A DNA stretch of 64,000 nucleotides from Choristoneura fumiferana (GCF_025370935.1 NC_133474.1:14663581-14727580), one strand, 5' to 3'. Positions 21,397 through 32,941 are shown, counted from the first letter of the stretch. Notes: generated by a model not told the origin, from the letters alone. Numbers and translations: made by a program.

Positions 21397-23792
21397 ATGA
21401 GGACTAAAAACCCAATGGCGAAAAAGCCTCAACAAATATTATTCTCAAAAAATTTGTATAGCCCGAAGACTAAAGTAGAGAATTGGGATTTTGCCACCCA
21501 TGCTGAAACGAAAGATAATTATGTCTATCGGGATAAATTGAGCAATCATATGAGCACCTACAACCGCTGGGGCACCAAAGACCAGGGAACAGGGATGACG
21601 GAAACCCGGCACATGCTCGCTCAAGTCTTTACTAAAACTGATCCTGTTTATTCGTTCAAACCCCTTGTTAATTTTACTTCTTACCCTTGTACCGAGTAAG
21701 TACCCATCCACGACTATTATATTCAGGGAGTATAGGGTACGTTACGTACCTACATATCTTGATAATCTACCTACACTGTATACTTACTGTAGCGACTCTT
21801 AGCGCCATCTAGTGAGGAATAGAAACTCCAAATTCTACATCGCGGCATCGAAGGTTCTCAACTCAAGTATATAATTTATATAAGCTAAAGCTTAGCTTTA
21901 GCTTATTTATATACTGTGACTCGGACGCATATATCTACAACTTCGACGCTCTCCCTTGGGAGTTCGATCCCCAGGCATATCATCCGCCGGAAGAGAGACT
22001 ATTGTAGCCTCTCCCCCACACACTATCCTTGTCCTTAATCTCCGCTGCAAATACGCAATACGCACGATGTTAGACCGATTATAGTATTGTAAAAGCGATT
22101 ATTTGTAATTTTCAAGCACTCCGGGGAGGAACACATTAATGAAGAGCGCAAATTTAGCGCAGTTGCCGCCTGAATTCGGTGTAATGGACTATATGTCTAC
22201 GCAACAAGACGATTACAGGAATCCCTTCCCGTGTGTGACTAAGCCGGTAAGTAATTAAATTACGTCAACATCAAGAAATCCTAGTATTCATTATCTTAAT
22301 ATCCTCTTGTTTGTCTATATTTTATTATGCTTTCATGCTAATACTGAAAGAATTTCGACAAAAACTGGTATGTAGATATAGATCCCGAGAAAGATACATA
22401 GGCTATTTTTATCCCGCTAATCCCGCGGGATCGGGATTTAAATATATGTACCTATATGCTATGGTATGTACCTACCATCAGCCAAATAAGTGGTCTATCA
22501 ATTTTTAAACAAGTTCCTATCAAATGAATTAAAGTCGAACTTTCAAGTTGACAGACACGTCTATTGGCATTATTGTTTTATGACGTGCAAACGCTTATCA
22601 ACCTTAGAGTGGTAGACCACATATTTGGCTGATGGTACCAAGTGATTAATAAGGCCATTATTTAAACTGCCCGGGCATTATGAATAATGACAAGCTATAC
22701 CGGGCAGTCATATTTATTCTATTTATCACATTGTCCGGTCATTATGAATATTGCTACATGATCGTTGGGCTATTTGATTACAATCTGATTTTTGGCTCGC
22801 TGCAGTCTGATTTAATCAATCGGGAAGTTAGGTGCAACGACGAGCGCAGCGAGAACGAGAATTGAATTCAACCATTATATGTATAACTTACTTTACAGAT
22901 TTTGATAGATATTTAATTATATAAGCCGTGGTGGTTTGACCTATGGGCTCTCAAGCAGAGTATCCTGGTTTCAAACCCCGGCTCGCACCTCTTGAGTTTT
23001 TCGAAATTCATGTGCGGAATTACATTTGAAATTTACCACGAGCTTTACGGTGAAGAAAAACATCGTGAGGAAACCTGCGACGCAATTCAATGGTGTGTGT
23101 GAAGTTCCCAATCCGCACTGGGCTTGCGTGGGAACTACTGCCCAAGCCCCCTCATCCTGAGAGGCCTGTGCCCAGCAGTGGGACATATAGGCTGGGATGA
23201 TGATGACGATGCGATGATTTAATTATATAGTTAAATGCATCTATAAAACGACGGATTTTTACGTCAAAAATATAAATAATAATAATGAAGCACATATTGT
23301 AATTACTCTGCCCAGTAGTTGATAGACATTATGTACTTATAATGCCCGAGAAATTTAATTATTTGAAGAGTTATTATCAAATTGCCATCGTACATATAGT
23401 ATTGCCCCGGCATTATGAAAAATGACCGATTTATCATTTGGTCCACAACATTATACAATACCATCACATCACATTAGAGAGACAATATTGACGACTAAAG
23501 ATGATTGCGACCAAGCCAGAACTAGAGATATCTATCTATGCTTTATTTCCAGCTGACAATGTCAACGCCGACGTGGTTGCTGAATCGGGTGATTCGCTCG
23601 GATCTCACGCACAACCACGGCACGGCCCCGCCGCGCGGCGACTACCAATGTCTGGACACCCACACGCCCATCGGACACATTCGTCAGCTCCGGCTCTTCC
23701 GCTACCAGTCCTTCGACCCTGCCACCTGCCTCCAAAGCTTCCCCGACGTCAAAATTAACTTAAACAACAATAAAAACGCCAACGATATTTAA
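21397..23792 (+). CDS. CFAP95: CFAP95 / C9orf135-like axonemal protein (DUF4572-type)
   Basis: Three exons, 21397-21695, 22117-22246 and 23553-23792, join in phase to 222 residues ending in TAA. Landmarks that resemble C9orf135 (CFAP95) are NLYSPK near the N-terminus, STYNRWGTKD, then TETRHMLAQ, a central PPEFGVMDYMSTQQDDY, and NPFPC before exon 3. In vertebrates CFAP95 is an inner microtubule protein of motile cilia. The resemblance is from recollection of the family and is spread over the first two exons; exon 3 is less clearly matched. I chose the ATG at 21397 because it opens the frame; an upstream exon is possible. The neighbouring RSPH10B gene, also axonemal and on the same strand, supports the assignment. 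Poly(A) signals AATAAA follow at 23817 and 23841. Confidence 0.72.
22473..22637. mobile_element. Palindromic MITE with TACCATCAGCCAAATA ends
   Basis: TACCATCAGCCAAATAAGTG at the left is mirrored by ATATTTGGCTGATGGTA at the right. Inner arms GTGGTCTA / TAGACCAC also pair. A second copy lies at 39663-39840 with the same centre (GACAGACACGTCTATTGGCA). Intron 2 of the CFAP95-like gene. Confidence 0.85.
22922..23218 (+). mobile_element. tRNA-derived SINE
   Basis: Begins with AAGCCGTGGTGG and carries a B-box-like GGTTTCAAACCCCGGC; the body includes CGAAATTCATGTGCGGAATT, ATCGTGAGGAAACCTGC and CCCAGCAGTGGGACATATAG, and it ends in GATGAT repeats. A second copy is at 30656-30922 and a minus-strand fragment at 38555-38700. 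Confidence 0.85.
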
Positions 23793-24763
23793 TCAAACTT
23801 TATGTCACGACAAAATAATAAAAACGAGCACAATGAACTTAATAAAAACACAACGAAAATCAAAACTTAAATCCAACAAATTAACATGATGTAGGTATTG
23901 GGAAACATTCAACCTAAATGAATTGTTAATATTTCTGTTGCTGTTGTAACAATCATTAAATTAGCATAAAACAATTACATACCTATATGTATTTTAATTT
24001 TTCAATTGCTTATTCTTAAGTGCCAAAATATCCTTCATAAATCAGGCCTATTGATGACACTGATTAGTTTCGGCCATCGTTCATCCACCATTACCTCTCA
24101 TATTTCGTTTTCTAGAATTTTTTTACCGTACAACGGCAAAAACTACTAGACACTGGCAAAATTGTCCTCTGATGGACAGAGCCATATTTTTTTAAAGAAA
24201 CAACAACGATGACACTGATGCATTAATATATTCAAAGATATAAATGTAGACCTACTTATAGATTTTTGCATCTTTCTACATGTTTGTGCTTATTCAAACT
24301 TTTATAGTATACCATTGTTATGTTTCATAATTACCGATGCATGATAGGTCAACAGAATAGATATTATCTTATTATGGCCATATTAACTATCTGTTTTTGA
24401 TGAATTATTTATTTTGTTGATTTTTCTTGAAAATTATCACACTGACCAAACCAAATACAAAGAATTATGATTTTTAAATTGCCTTGCTAAACCATTGAAA
24501 ACTATGAAGGGTGAACAACTATACTTTTACCATTTTATAAGGCCACTCAAGTGATGTGCAAACCATACAATCTGTTATAATCCATTTTACCCTGTTGAAT
24601 TATTTTGAACACATGATGAGTAGCTTACAAGAAGCTTTTATAAATTATATGTAAAGCAAATTAAACATTTAAATGCAATTTTCTCTTAATCTGTAAAACA
24701 ACATAAATCTTATTTAGTACAATACCTACATATTTAAAGAACAAGTATTATTTTACAAAAATA
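23793..24763. other. Convergent 3' region between the CFAP95-like gene and NGDN
   Basis: The two genes face each other with about 970 bp between stops. AATAAA at 23817-23822 and 23841-23846 can end the plus-strand transcript. The block 24110-24200 (ACTAGACACTGGCAAAATTG) recurs inverted at about 59610-59690, so it is a dispersed repeat. Confidence 0.65.
23817..23822 (+). terminator. AATAAA poly(A) signal, CFAP95-like gene
   Basis: Canonical hexamer 25 bp after the stop codon; a second AATAAA is at 23841. Confidence 0.6.
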
Positions 24764-25884
24764 TTAATGAGTGCGCCTTTTCTTAAATCCTTTGCCCTTC
24801 TTAGACTTCATCTTATGTTTGCGTGAGACCCGATTACTGCTACTCCCTGTAATCTCATCTGCCAAAACTCCAACTGTTGTCATCCTTCTTCTACGGTTTT
24901 TCTCAGCTTTTGATACTGGAAGTCTTGTAAGGTAGTTTTCTTCATATTCAACTCTCTCTTGTTCTTGCTTAGATATTGAGTGCTTCACATAATTTCCTGT
25001 GGTAACTTCCAATGGAGCTTCAGAATACTCTTCGCGAAGTTCACGCATAACACTTGAATTGAGGAGCTTCTTTGACCGCTCCTTGTTTTTCTTTTCATAG
25101 TCAATCTTGGCAGAATTCTCTTCAAAATGTACGGCTGCTAATTTTGGAGGAACATAAACATTTGATTTGCTTGTGTCTTTCTTATTATCGTCATCTAAGG
25201 CATCACTGGAATCATCACTATCCTCATCAATCTTGCTTAATAAATTAGCAGGATTTGCACGGAACGATTGTGGGTCTTCTTCAGTTGTAGAGCCAACTGC
25301 TGCCGTCTTAACAAGCTTGTCAACCTGGTACTTTAATTTAGAATCTACAGGACGAATCTTTTCAAGCACAGTGCGTATCTCAATAAGCCTATCAATAGAT
25401 GGATCTGATTCAATCCTTTCTCCAGAACATTTTCTTAACACAATGTAAGTTAAATTGATCAAATAACTGAGGAGCATTTGATATTTCATTTCTAAGAAAC
25501 TCAGGCCTTTGTCCGTGGTGATCTCTCCACTCTTCACGCGTAGCAGCATGCTGTCCACCAGTTGCGAGACTTGTTGAACATTCATGTTCATTTCTTTCAT
25601 TAAATTCATTGCTTGAGGCAGATCAGGTTGCTCAGTTTCTTCAGCTGCCTGTGGAAACATCATTTAAATTAATATAATACGAGACAATTTACAATGACCA
25701 ACAATGATCTCAAGCCCTTTTCTAAATTATGCTATGCAGTTAGGATAGGAATACACTTAGTAAGTAATGTAAAATTGTTAATTCAGACTTGTGAATATGA
25801 GTCCATATTACAACTCAGTGTCGTTAACAAACTAAATGGCATGAACATTTATTTTATATTTTATAATTTCCTCACCTGAACCAT
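24764..25884 (-). CDS. NGDN: Neuroguidin (Sas10/Utp3/C1D family, LCP5-like)
   Basis: Two coding exons on the minus strand: 25884-25876 encodes only Met-Val-Gln, and 25648-24764 encodes the rest, 297 residues in all. Residues about 25-105 match the Sas10/Utp3/C1D fold (QQVSQLVDSMLLRVKSGEI, GLSFLEMKYQMLLSYL). An acidic linker follows (DEDSDDSSDALDDDNKKD), then a basic end (KHKMKSKKGKGFKKRRTH). In yeast the homologue Lcp5 is a small-subunit processome protein needed for 18S rRNA maturation; vertebrate NGDN was also described as a CPEB/eIF4E-binding translational regulator. Length is close to the human protein (about 315 residues). The acceptor TTTCCACAG at 25649 rules out the in-frame Met just upstream as the real start. 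It diverges from TM9SF4. Confidence 0.93.
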
Positions 25885-26159
25885 GTTGCTCCGAGCCTAT
25901 GTATTGTATTTTACTTGTATGACTATGACGTTCAGTTGCTGATAGCCTGATAGACGCGGTGGCGGTGTATAGGTTATTTTTATTGGGATAAGCGAACAAA
26001 ACGAACACGAACAAACAAAACTCCTTTCCTTCGTATAATTTGACTTAGCTAGCAAGCATTAGCATTGGCATTGGCAACGCTAGCTAGCTGGCAACATTAT
26101 TTTATTTCTTTCTGCGTTAGATTGGTACCATACCATACCAACCAATGTCCAACTAGCTG

Positions 26160-26288
26160 CAGCGGGGCTACTCCGAAATTCGAAAATGAAAGTTCGTGTC
26201 GTTCCGTCCCACTGACACTTACACTAATTAATACGAGAGTAAGAGGAATGGTATGATACGAACTTCGATTTTAGAATTTCGTAGCACA
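26160..26288. mobile_element. Palindromic MITE family B, copy 1 (GGGCTACTACG ends)
   Basis: GGGGCTACTCCGAAATTCGA at the left pairs with the TTAGAATTTCGTAGCACA-type right end. More diverged than copies 2 and 4. Confidence 0.75.
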
Positions 26289-26354
26289 CAGATATCTTAA
26301 TGAACAGCCCTGTTTTTTATGTGTGTACACGTACATCTAGAAACTGACAAGCAG

Positions 26355-26477
26355 GGCTACTACGAAACTCGACACTCGAAGTTCGTATCGTACCATCCCT
26401 CTCGCTCTCATATTAAATAGTATAAGTGTCAGAGGGACCACACGGCACGAACTTCGAGTTTCGAGTTTCGTAGTAGC
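26355..26477. mobile_element. Palindromic MITE family B, copy 2
   Basis: GGGCTACTACGAAACTCGAC and the right end TCGAGTTTCGTAGTAGCCC form arms of about 55 bp. The centre is inverted relative to copies 3 and 4 (CCCTCTCGCTCTCATATTAA on the left side). Confidence 0.88.
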
Positions 26478-26757
26478 CCTGAAGAGCTTCTATGGGCGTG
26501 TACACGAAAAACAGGGTCTGTATTTCCATGTCGGTATTATCCAGGCCGGGAAAGAGTGTCACTCAGTGTCCCCCCATTTATAGGATTTAGGATTCGAACC
26601 ACTGTGCGAACCACCTACCTACCTATTTATTTTTCAGTGTGGAGTGTGGCTGTGGACTGTGGATATAGTGGGTCAAAGTGACACTATTTACCGGCACGGA
26701 TAATACCGAAATGAAAATACCGACCCGATATTTCGTGTACACGCCCATACAAACTGC

Positions 26758-26880
26758 AGGGCTACTACGAAATTAGAAACGCGAAGTTCATGTCGTTCGG
26801 TCCCTTTGACACTTGTACTATTTAATACGAGACCGAGAGGGACGGTACGATACGAACTTCGATTTTCGAACCTCTTGTCG
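26758..26880. mobile_element. Palindromic MITE family B, copy 3
   Basis: GGGCTACTACGAAATTAGAA at the left; the right arm contains ATACGAACTTCGATTTTCGA. The right tip is degraded. Confidence 0.82.
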
Positions 26881-26957
26881 TATGCTGCTGCTGACACTAC
26901 TAGCTATCTATTATATATTATACTATTATATATTCTGTGCTACTGGTGTCAAACTGC

Positions 26958-27084
26958 AGGGCTACTACGAAACTTGAAACTCGAATTTCATGTCGTGCGG
27001 TCCCTCTGACACCTACACTATTTATTACGAGAGCGAGAGGGACGGCACGACACGAACTTCGAGTTTCGAGTTTCGTAGTAGCCC
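26958..27084. mobile_element. Palindromic MITE family B, copy 4
   Basis: GGGCTACTACGAAACTTGAA at left, CGAGTTTCGTAGTAGCCC at right, with GTCCCTCTGACACC and GAGCGAGAGGGACGGC in between. The whole 127 bp folds on itself almost perfectly. Confidence 0.88.
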
Positions 27085-27263
27085 TGCTGCTCACAAGTGT
27101 TTCCATGGGCGTGTTTACGAAATATCATGGCGGTATTTCCATGTCGGTATTGTACGGCCGGTAAATAAATAGTGTTGAATTGAAAGTGTCACCCTTGGAT
27201 CAGATGCGGAATGTATGTGAGATGTCACTTCATGTATTATTTTATCAATAAATATTATCAGAA

Positions 27264-30200
27264 ATGGATAAAAAAATTATAGTAAGTATTTGTGATTCCT
27301 AATCAAAGCACAACTATGTATACACACAATCGAGTTAGTATAATACGGATTTTCTTTCAGGTACATTCCGTGCTTATCATTATAAGTCTCATTCCCTTTA
27401 GTAATGGATTTTATGTACCGGGAGTAGCTCCAGTAGAGTTTAGAAAAGGCCAAAGAATTGAGGTAAAGGCAGTAAAAATGACTAGTATTCATACACAATT
27501 GCCATATGAATATTACTCTTTGCCTTTATGCTTACCTAAAAATGGCACCTTCGTGTATAAGTCCGAAAATTTGGGTGAAGTATTGAGGGGTGATAGAATT
27601 GTAAACACACCGTATGAAGTCCATATGGCTGAGACGATCAAGTGTAGGCTTTTGTGTCATCAGAAGAATAATCCAATAAATTGGAGTGTTGAGGAGTCCG
27701 AAAAAGTGGCAAGTCGGATTGAGCATGAATACTTTGTTCATTTGTAAGTAAAATATTTGTTATTATATTTTTTGAGCATGATTTGGCTCTGATAAGTAAC
27801 TTAATTAGTGTCTTTATGTTTTTAAGGTTAGTTGATAATTTACCAGTAGCTACAAGGGTGGTAAATAGTGAGACATCAGAGAGAAATATAGAACAAGGCT
27901 ACAGGCTTGGCTTCATGTCTAAAGGCAAAGCATACATCAACAATCACTTAAAATTACTTCTCAAATATCACAAGCACAGTCAGTAAGTTAATGAATACAT
28001 TTAAACGCTAACACACAGCTTTATGTTCTTCTGTAAAATTTGTTTTGTTTTCTCTTTCTTTAAGGGATTCATACAGAGTTGTTGGTTTTGAAGTGGAAAC
28101 AATGTCAGTGGATAAGGATGAACTGATCTTTGTAGATGATTCCTGTAAAATCTCAGGAGATGCTAAACCTCAGCTGGTCAATGAAGATACAGGCACTAAA
28201 TTGTATTTCACATATTCTGTAGAGTGGGGGGAATCTGATATCAGCTGGGCTTCAAGATGGGACATTTATTTAGGAATGAAAGATGTTCAAATTCATTGGT
28301 TTTCCATTGTCAACTCCATTGTTGTGCTGTTCTTCTTGTCAGGTACTCAAATTTACTGCAGCTTTGTTTTCCAACATTGGCTAATGCCACGGAACCTACA
28401 AAAAGTAGCAAATAGAGATTTTGTGGCTGGTATTATATAAACACCAAAGATATTTTAATTTTAACACTCCTGCAAAAATTGACTAGTCAGATATGCGGCA
28501 TTAGCCATTGTTGGTTTCCCGGCATTGCTGTATCATCAATGTTACGTAACTTAAAAATTTAATTGCTACATTAGTAAATATTAGTGATGGCATGAAACTG
28601 CTTGTTTTAAGCTAAGTATTTGTTTCTAGCAGCCAACAATAGTATTTTTTTTGTTACAAATTAATTGAATTTCTTTAAGGAATATTAACAATGATTATGG
28701 TGAGGACTTTGCGGAGAGATATTGCGCGCTACAATTCTGATGAAAGTATTGATGATATGATGGAGGAAACAGGGTGGAAGTTAGTTCACGGAGATGTGTT
28801 TCGACCTCCACCTAAAAGAATGCTGTTTGCTGCTGTTATTGGTAGTGGCATTCAAGTATTTCTCATGGCACTCATTACTATTTGTGAGTATTCAATAAAA
28901 CCATATCACTCACTGTTGAATGCTATAACAATATTTCAATAAAAATGTATAATTAGGTAGATTAATAATTACCTATTGTAATTAAATTTGTAATGTAAAT
29001 AGTTTATCAGTTGGAACAAAATGATTTTGCTTATCGCAACTAAAACTAATGTTAAAATATTTCAGTTGTGGCTATGCTGGGAATGTTATCGCCAGCTAGC
29101 AGAGGCGCTCTGATGACTGCTGCTATATTTCTGTATGTGTTCATGGGTCTTATAGCAGGCTACTATTCTGCCCGTCTGTACAGCACAATGAAAGGCAAAC
29201 AATGGAAGCAAGCAGCATTTCTAACTGCAACACTATACCCGGCTATTGTCTTTGGCACCTGTTTCTTTTTAAACTTTTTCATCATGGGCAAACATTCCAG
29301 TGGTGCAGTACCATTTTCAACTATGATGGCTTTATTGTGCTTATGGTTTTGCATCTCGCTCCCATTAGTGTATTTGGGATATTATATTGGATGTCATCAG
29401 AACCAAGCATTTCAACATCCTGTAAGGACAAATTTTATACCAAGGAAAGTACCTGAACAAGTGTGGTACATGAATGTGTTGGTGTGGTAAGTTATGTTTT
29501 ACATAAAACATTATTATTTAGAATCCAATATAACTCTTAGAAATTACTGTTTATTTCATCATGACATAAGGAGAGTATTTTTGTAACCTCCTGGTCCTGG
29601 TTGATTATTAAACTGTAAAATATAAGTTTGTAATCAGAAAAAATTTAAGTGCTATAAATTGATTTTCCTTTTTCACAATTTCTGTAGGTTTGCATCTGCC
29701 AAACTTTGCAGACAGATGTAAATCAAATTGATCCAATAAAATCATATAAGTAATTAGAGTTTAATTAGTTTTTTTTTTCAGCATACTCATGGCTGGGATC
29801 CTGCCATTTGGAGCTGTGTTCATAGAACTGTTCTTTATCTTCAATGCATTATGGGAAAATCAGTTTTACTACCTATTTGGATTTTTATTCCTCGTATTTT
29901 GCATATTGGTGGTGTCAGTTTCACAAATCTCAATTGTCATGGTATACTTCCAGCTGTGTGGTGAGGTAAATATTATTTGATAAAACTTTTCATTTACATT
30001 TTGTTCTGATCATGGTTGAAGAAGCTATTGAAATGGTGCCTTACTGTGCTACATGCTGAGGACCCCTGTATTTACATTCAATCCTTGCATTGATATAGGA
30101 TAGTGATGTAACGAATGTCATTTTTTGAACATTCGCGAATACGAATGCGAATATCTGCTACCGACATTCGCGAATGCGAATGCGAATATCTGCTACCGAC

Positions 30201-31955
30201 ATTCACGAATGCGAATATTGAGTTTTTCGTTTTGGCGCCAAATTGTCTATGGCAGTCTCGTTCGAACAAAGTGTGTTCCGTTTGTATTTTGTTCGGAGAA
30301 TTACCCAGTTTATACGAACGCATCGCAAAGTTAATAAATAAATAATAATACCAAATGATTAAGTGAAGACTGATAATGTGATTACGAGATTAAGTTTTTT
30401 TTTTGTACAAAAAACATAAGAAAATAATGTATTTTGATTTTATTAACCTATCTAATCCTATCTAATAATTGTATTTTTTTTCTGATATTGATATTCGCAA
30501 AACATTCGCAGAAATTTTGCGAATGCGAATGCGAATATGCAAAAATATGCGAATATTCGTTACATCACTAGTATATGTAGAATAGGCAAAATAGTTGCCA
30601 GTCAATGTTTTTCAAACACACTTTCTAATTTAACCACAAATAAGCCTCTTAGCGAGAAGCCGTGGTGGCCTAGTGGTTTGACTTTGACCTATCGCCTCTC
30701 AACCAGAGGGTCGTGGGTTCAAACCCCGGCTTGCACCTCTTGAGTTTTTCGAAATTCATGTGCGGAATTACATTTGATATTTACCACGAGCTTTGCGGTG
30801 AAGGAAAACATCGTGAGGAAACCTGCACAAACCTGCGAAGCAATTCAATGGTGCGTGTGAAGTTCCTAATCCGCACTGGGCCTGCGTGGGAACTATGGCC
30901 CAAGCCCTCTTGTTCTGAGGTGATGAGCCCCATTTATCATTCAATGCCCATTAAAATTGTATCACTTATATCGTAATTGTATAATACTTATTTTATCAAA
31001 TTTCAGGATTATCACTGGTGGTGGAAAAGTTTTATCGTGTCAGGTGGTTCAGCTGTGTACATTTTAATTTATTCGATATTCTACTTCTTCACCAAGTTGG
31101 AAATCACTGAATTTATACCCACATTGCTTTATATTGGCTACACAGGTAAATAAAATGAGTGATTGTAAATTAAATTTGGTACCATGGGTGTACCTAGCTC
31201 CAGATCAAAGGGGTAAATCAGGAGTTTCTTATAGATACTAAAGTAATTCAACATACAATATATAAGTAAAACAACACAGTTGCTTTATTACGTTACGCAA
31301 TGGATGTATAGGTAACAGTTTAATTGGACCTTTGGTTCAAAAGTAATCTTCGCGGATCTTCCGCAATGACATTTTTTATTAATTGTGTAACGCAATATAG
31401 TGACATGTGATACATAGTTAAGGCGGGCAGCGCACCATGTGGTTTACTAATGTTTCGGCGAATAACGTTTGGCAACCTGTTTCAATTCGCAACTTTTCAT
31501 TTCCCAACTGTTTAATATTTCTGAAACTGTAAATATTTCAGGATTTTTATAAAACTAACCTAACCTAACCTAAAGGGTTCTACACGATGGCCCTAAAATA
31601 AATCCTGAAATATTTACAGTTTTAGTTTGCGAAATGAAACAGGTTGCCAAACGTTACGTTGCGAAAAGGCAGTACTCCGCACCATTTCTATAACTCATAT
31701 TAAAAACGTAAAATTTTACCACTAAAACATTTGTGTAGTGTGCTATAGCTCTAGGAGGGGACAGGTGTCCTCCCCTTAGTCGTCGTCCCCCCCCCTCCGG
31801 GTACACCCATGTTGTGAACAAGTACTTGACACTTATTTCATGTATTACTTTTAGGCCTCATGGTGCTTACGTTTTGGCTGTTAACTGGCACAATTGGATT
31901 TTTTGCTGCTTACACCTTTATCAGAAAAATTTATGCAGCAGTGAAGATTGACTAG
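27264..31955 (+). CDS. TM9SF4: Transmembrane 9 superfamily member 4
   Basis: Nine exons in phase: 27264-27281, 27361-27743, 27827-27982, 28065-28342, 28680-28883, 29066-29486, 29782-29965, 31007-31145, 31855-31955; 627 residues. The first exon gives only MDKKII; exon 2 completes a signal peptide ending near SNG, followed by the mature start FYVPGVAPVEF. A luminal domain to about residue 265 contains LPYEYYSLPLC and VDNLPVATR, and nine membrane segments follow. Conserved stretches typical of TM9SF4 are VPEQVWYMNVLV, LMAGILPFGAVFIELFFI, WENQFYYLFGFLFLVF, VYFQLCGEDYHWWWKSF and LLTGTIGFFAAY. The end KIYAAVKID keeps the KxD-type Golgi/COPI retention signal of the family. Members work in endosome/Golgi protein sorting; Drosophila TM9SF4 acts in phagocytosis and cell adhesion. 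No residue appears missing. Introns 8 and 9 hold mobile elements. Confidence 0.96.
30101..30570. mobile_element. hAT-type MITE, second copy, without nested insertions
   Basis: Same TAGTGATGTAACGAAT ends as 16539-17277 and inverted relative to it. It contains the unbroken counterparts of the two insertion sites of that copy. A 38-bp unit with GCGAATATCTGCTACCGACA is present twice in tandem near 30145-30210. The flanks do not show a clean 8-bp duplication, so this copy is older or altered. TM9SF4 intron 8. Confidence 0.85.
30656..30922 (+). mobile_element. tRNA-derived SINE in TM9SF4 intron 8
   Basis: AAGCCGTGGTGGCCTAGTGG gives an A-box-like start and GTGGGTTCAAACCCCGGC a B box. The body matches 22922-23218, but the 3' end with GATGAT repeats is missing. 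Confidence 0.87.
31450..31668. mobile_element. Palindromic MITE with a TTAGG-like run in its loop, TM9SF4 intron 9
   Basis: ACGTTTGGCAACCTGTTTCA on the left is mirrored by TGAAACAGGTTGCCAAACGT on the right; CTGTAAATATTTCAGGATTT pairs with AATCCTGAAATATTTACAG. The loop holds CTAACCTAACCTAACCTAA, three to four units of the insect telomere motif. Confidence 0.82.
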
Positions 31956-31962
31956 ATATAAG

Positions 31963-31968
31963 AATAAA
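31963..31968 (+). terminator. AATAAA poly(A) signal, TM9SF4
   Basis: Canonical hexamer 7 bp after the stop; an unusually short 3' UTR if used, so a later site is possible. Confidence 0.45.
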
Positions 31969-32469
31969 AGGCTTATTACTGTGTGATTGTTTTAAGATGT
32001 GTAATTAATGAATTATTTTGATCTGATTGACAAAGAACAAAAAGATTTTTTGCTAAAGTTTTAAGTTATGTAAATATGGTAGGTTCACATTAAAATCTGT
32101 GCATTTTAGAGATTATGTTTTGTAATATTTTTTTTAGTTACGTTACGTTCTATTTATGAATTCGCATTTTTTGGGGCTCGTAAGTTACAGTGTAAAAGCT
32201 ATAAAAATAGTGGTGTACCGTGTATCAATCAAACTCCTTGAACACACAATTGAGTACAAAAGGAAGCTAAAGGAGAAGTTGAGAATTGTCATATTTATGA
32301 TGTTAAATGCTTGAACATGTCAACATTTACGTAAGTAAGATTCGTGTTCCTTCTATGTTCTAGTTCCTTTTTTATTTAATCTGACAGTGTAACAGAGTGA
32401 ATTTGTAATGAGAATGTAACAGAGCGAGTTGTAAGACTTGTGAGATGAAAATACAGCCATATATTAAAT

Positions 32470-32563
32470 AACGCTTTTTTGTGAAACCCGTATCGCTAAT
32501 ATTATATAATACGAGAGTGACAGGGACGGCGCGATGCGAACTTCGAATGTCGTAGTAGCCCCC
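32470..32563. mobile_element. Family B MITE, partial copy
   Basis: Only the right half is clear: AATACGAGAGTGACAGGGAC, GCGAACTTCGAATG and TCGTAGTAGCCCC. The left arm is degraded. Confidence 0.65.
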
Positions 32564-32941
32564 TAGGTCTTTAGCCTGTGGTGGTGACACTTTCAAAGAG
32601 GTTGAACGGAGCAACATCAATTTGATCAACATAGCTAGCTTTTAACAATGTGGAAGTGATAAATAGAATTAAATGAGCCAATGACAAGCAAGACTACAGA
32701 CAAATAGACCTCACGATACTAACGCCATCTAGCGATATTTCGCTTGTCAAGAAACCCTCATTGTTCGACTGTAACGCGGTCGATCTTCGTATCGCACGAC
32801 ACGATTTAAACTTCCATGAAACAGTAGGAGGGACACTAGTTACGTCAGTTTGGCATCTTAAGATTGGTTTTTTGGAATCTTTTTGTATTTTTTATTTCAA
32901 TTCCAAATTTTTACTTTTACGGTCATCTCGTAAAACCTAAA

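Larger units (their letters stand above)
25885..27263. promoter_or_regulatory. Shared divergent promoter region NGDN / TM9SF4, filled with MITEs
   Basis: The start codons lie 1.38 kb apart and point away from each other. Within it are four copies of one palindromic MITE (listed below) plus pieces of a second repeat with GTGTACACG...GGTCGGTATT (near 26500-26530, 26690-26750 and 27110-27165), also seen at 59570-59790. No TATA box can be assigned with confidence. Confidence 0.6.

Noticed and set aside
31560..31580. CCTAA run resembling telomeric TTAGG repeats
   Set aside because: Only three to four units in the loop of a palindromic MITE; not a telomere or a fusion point.
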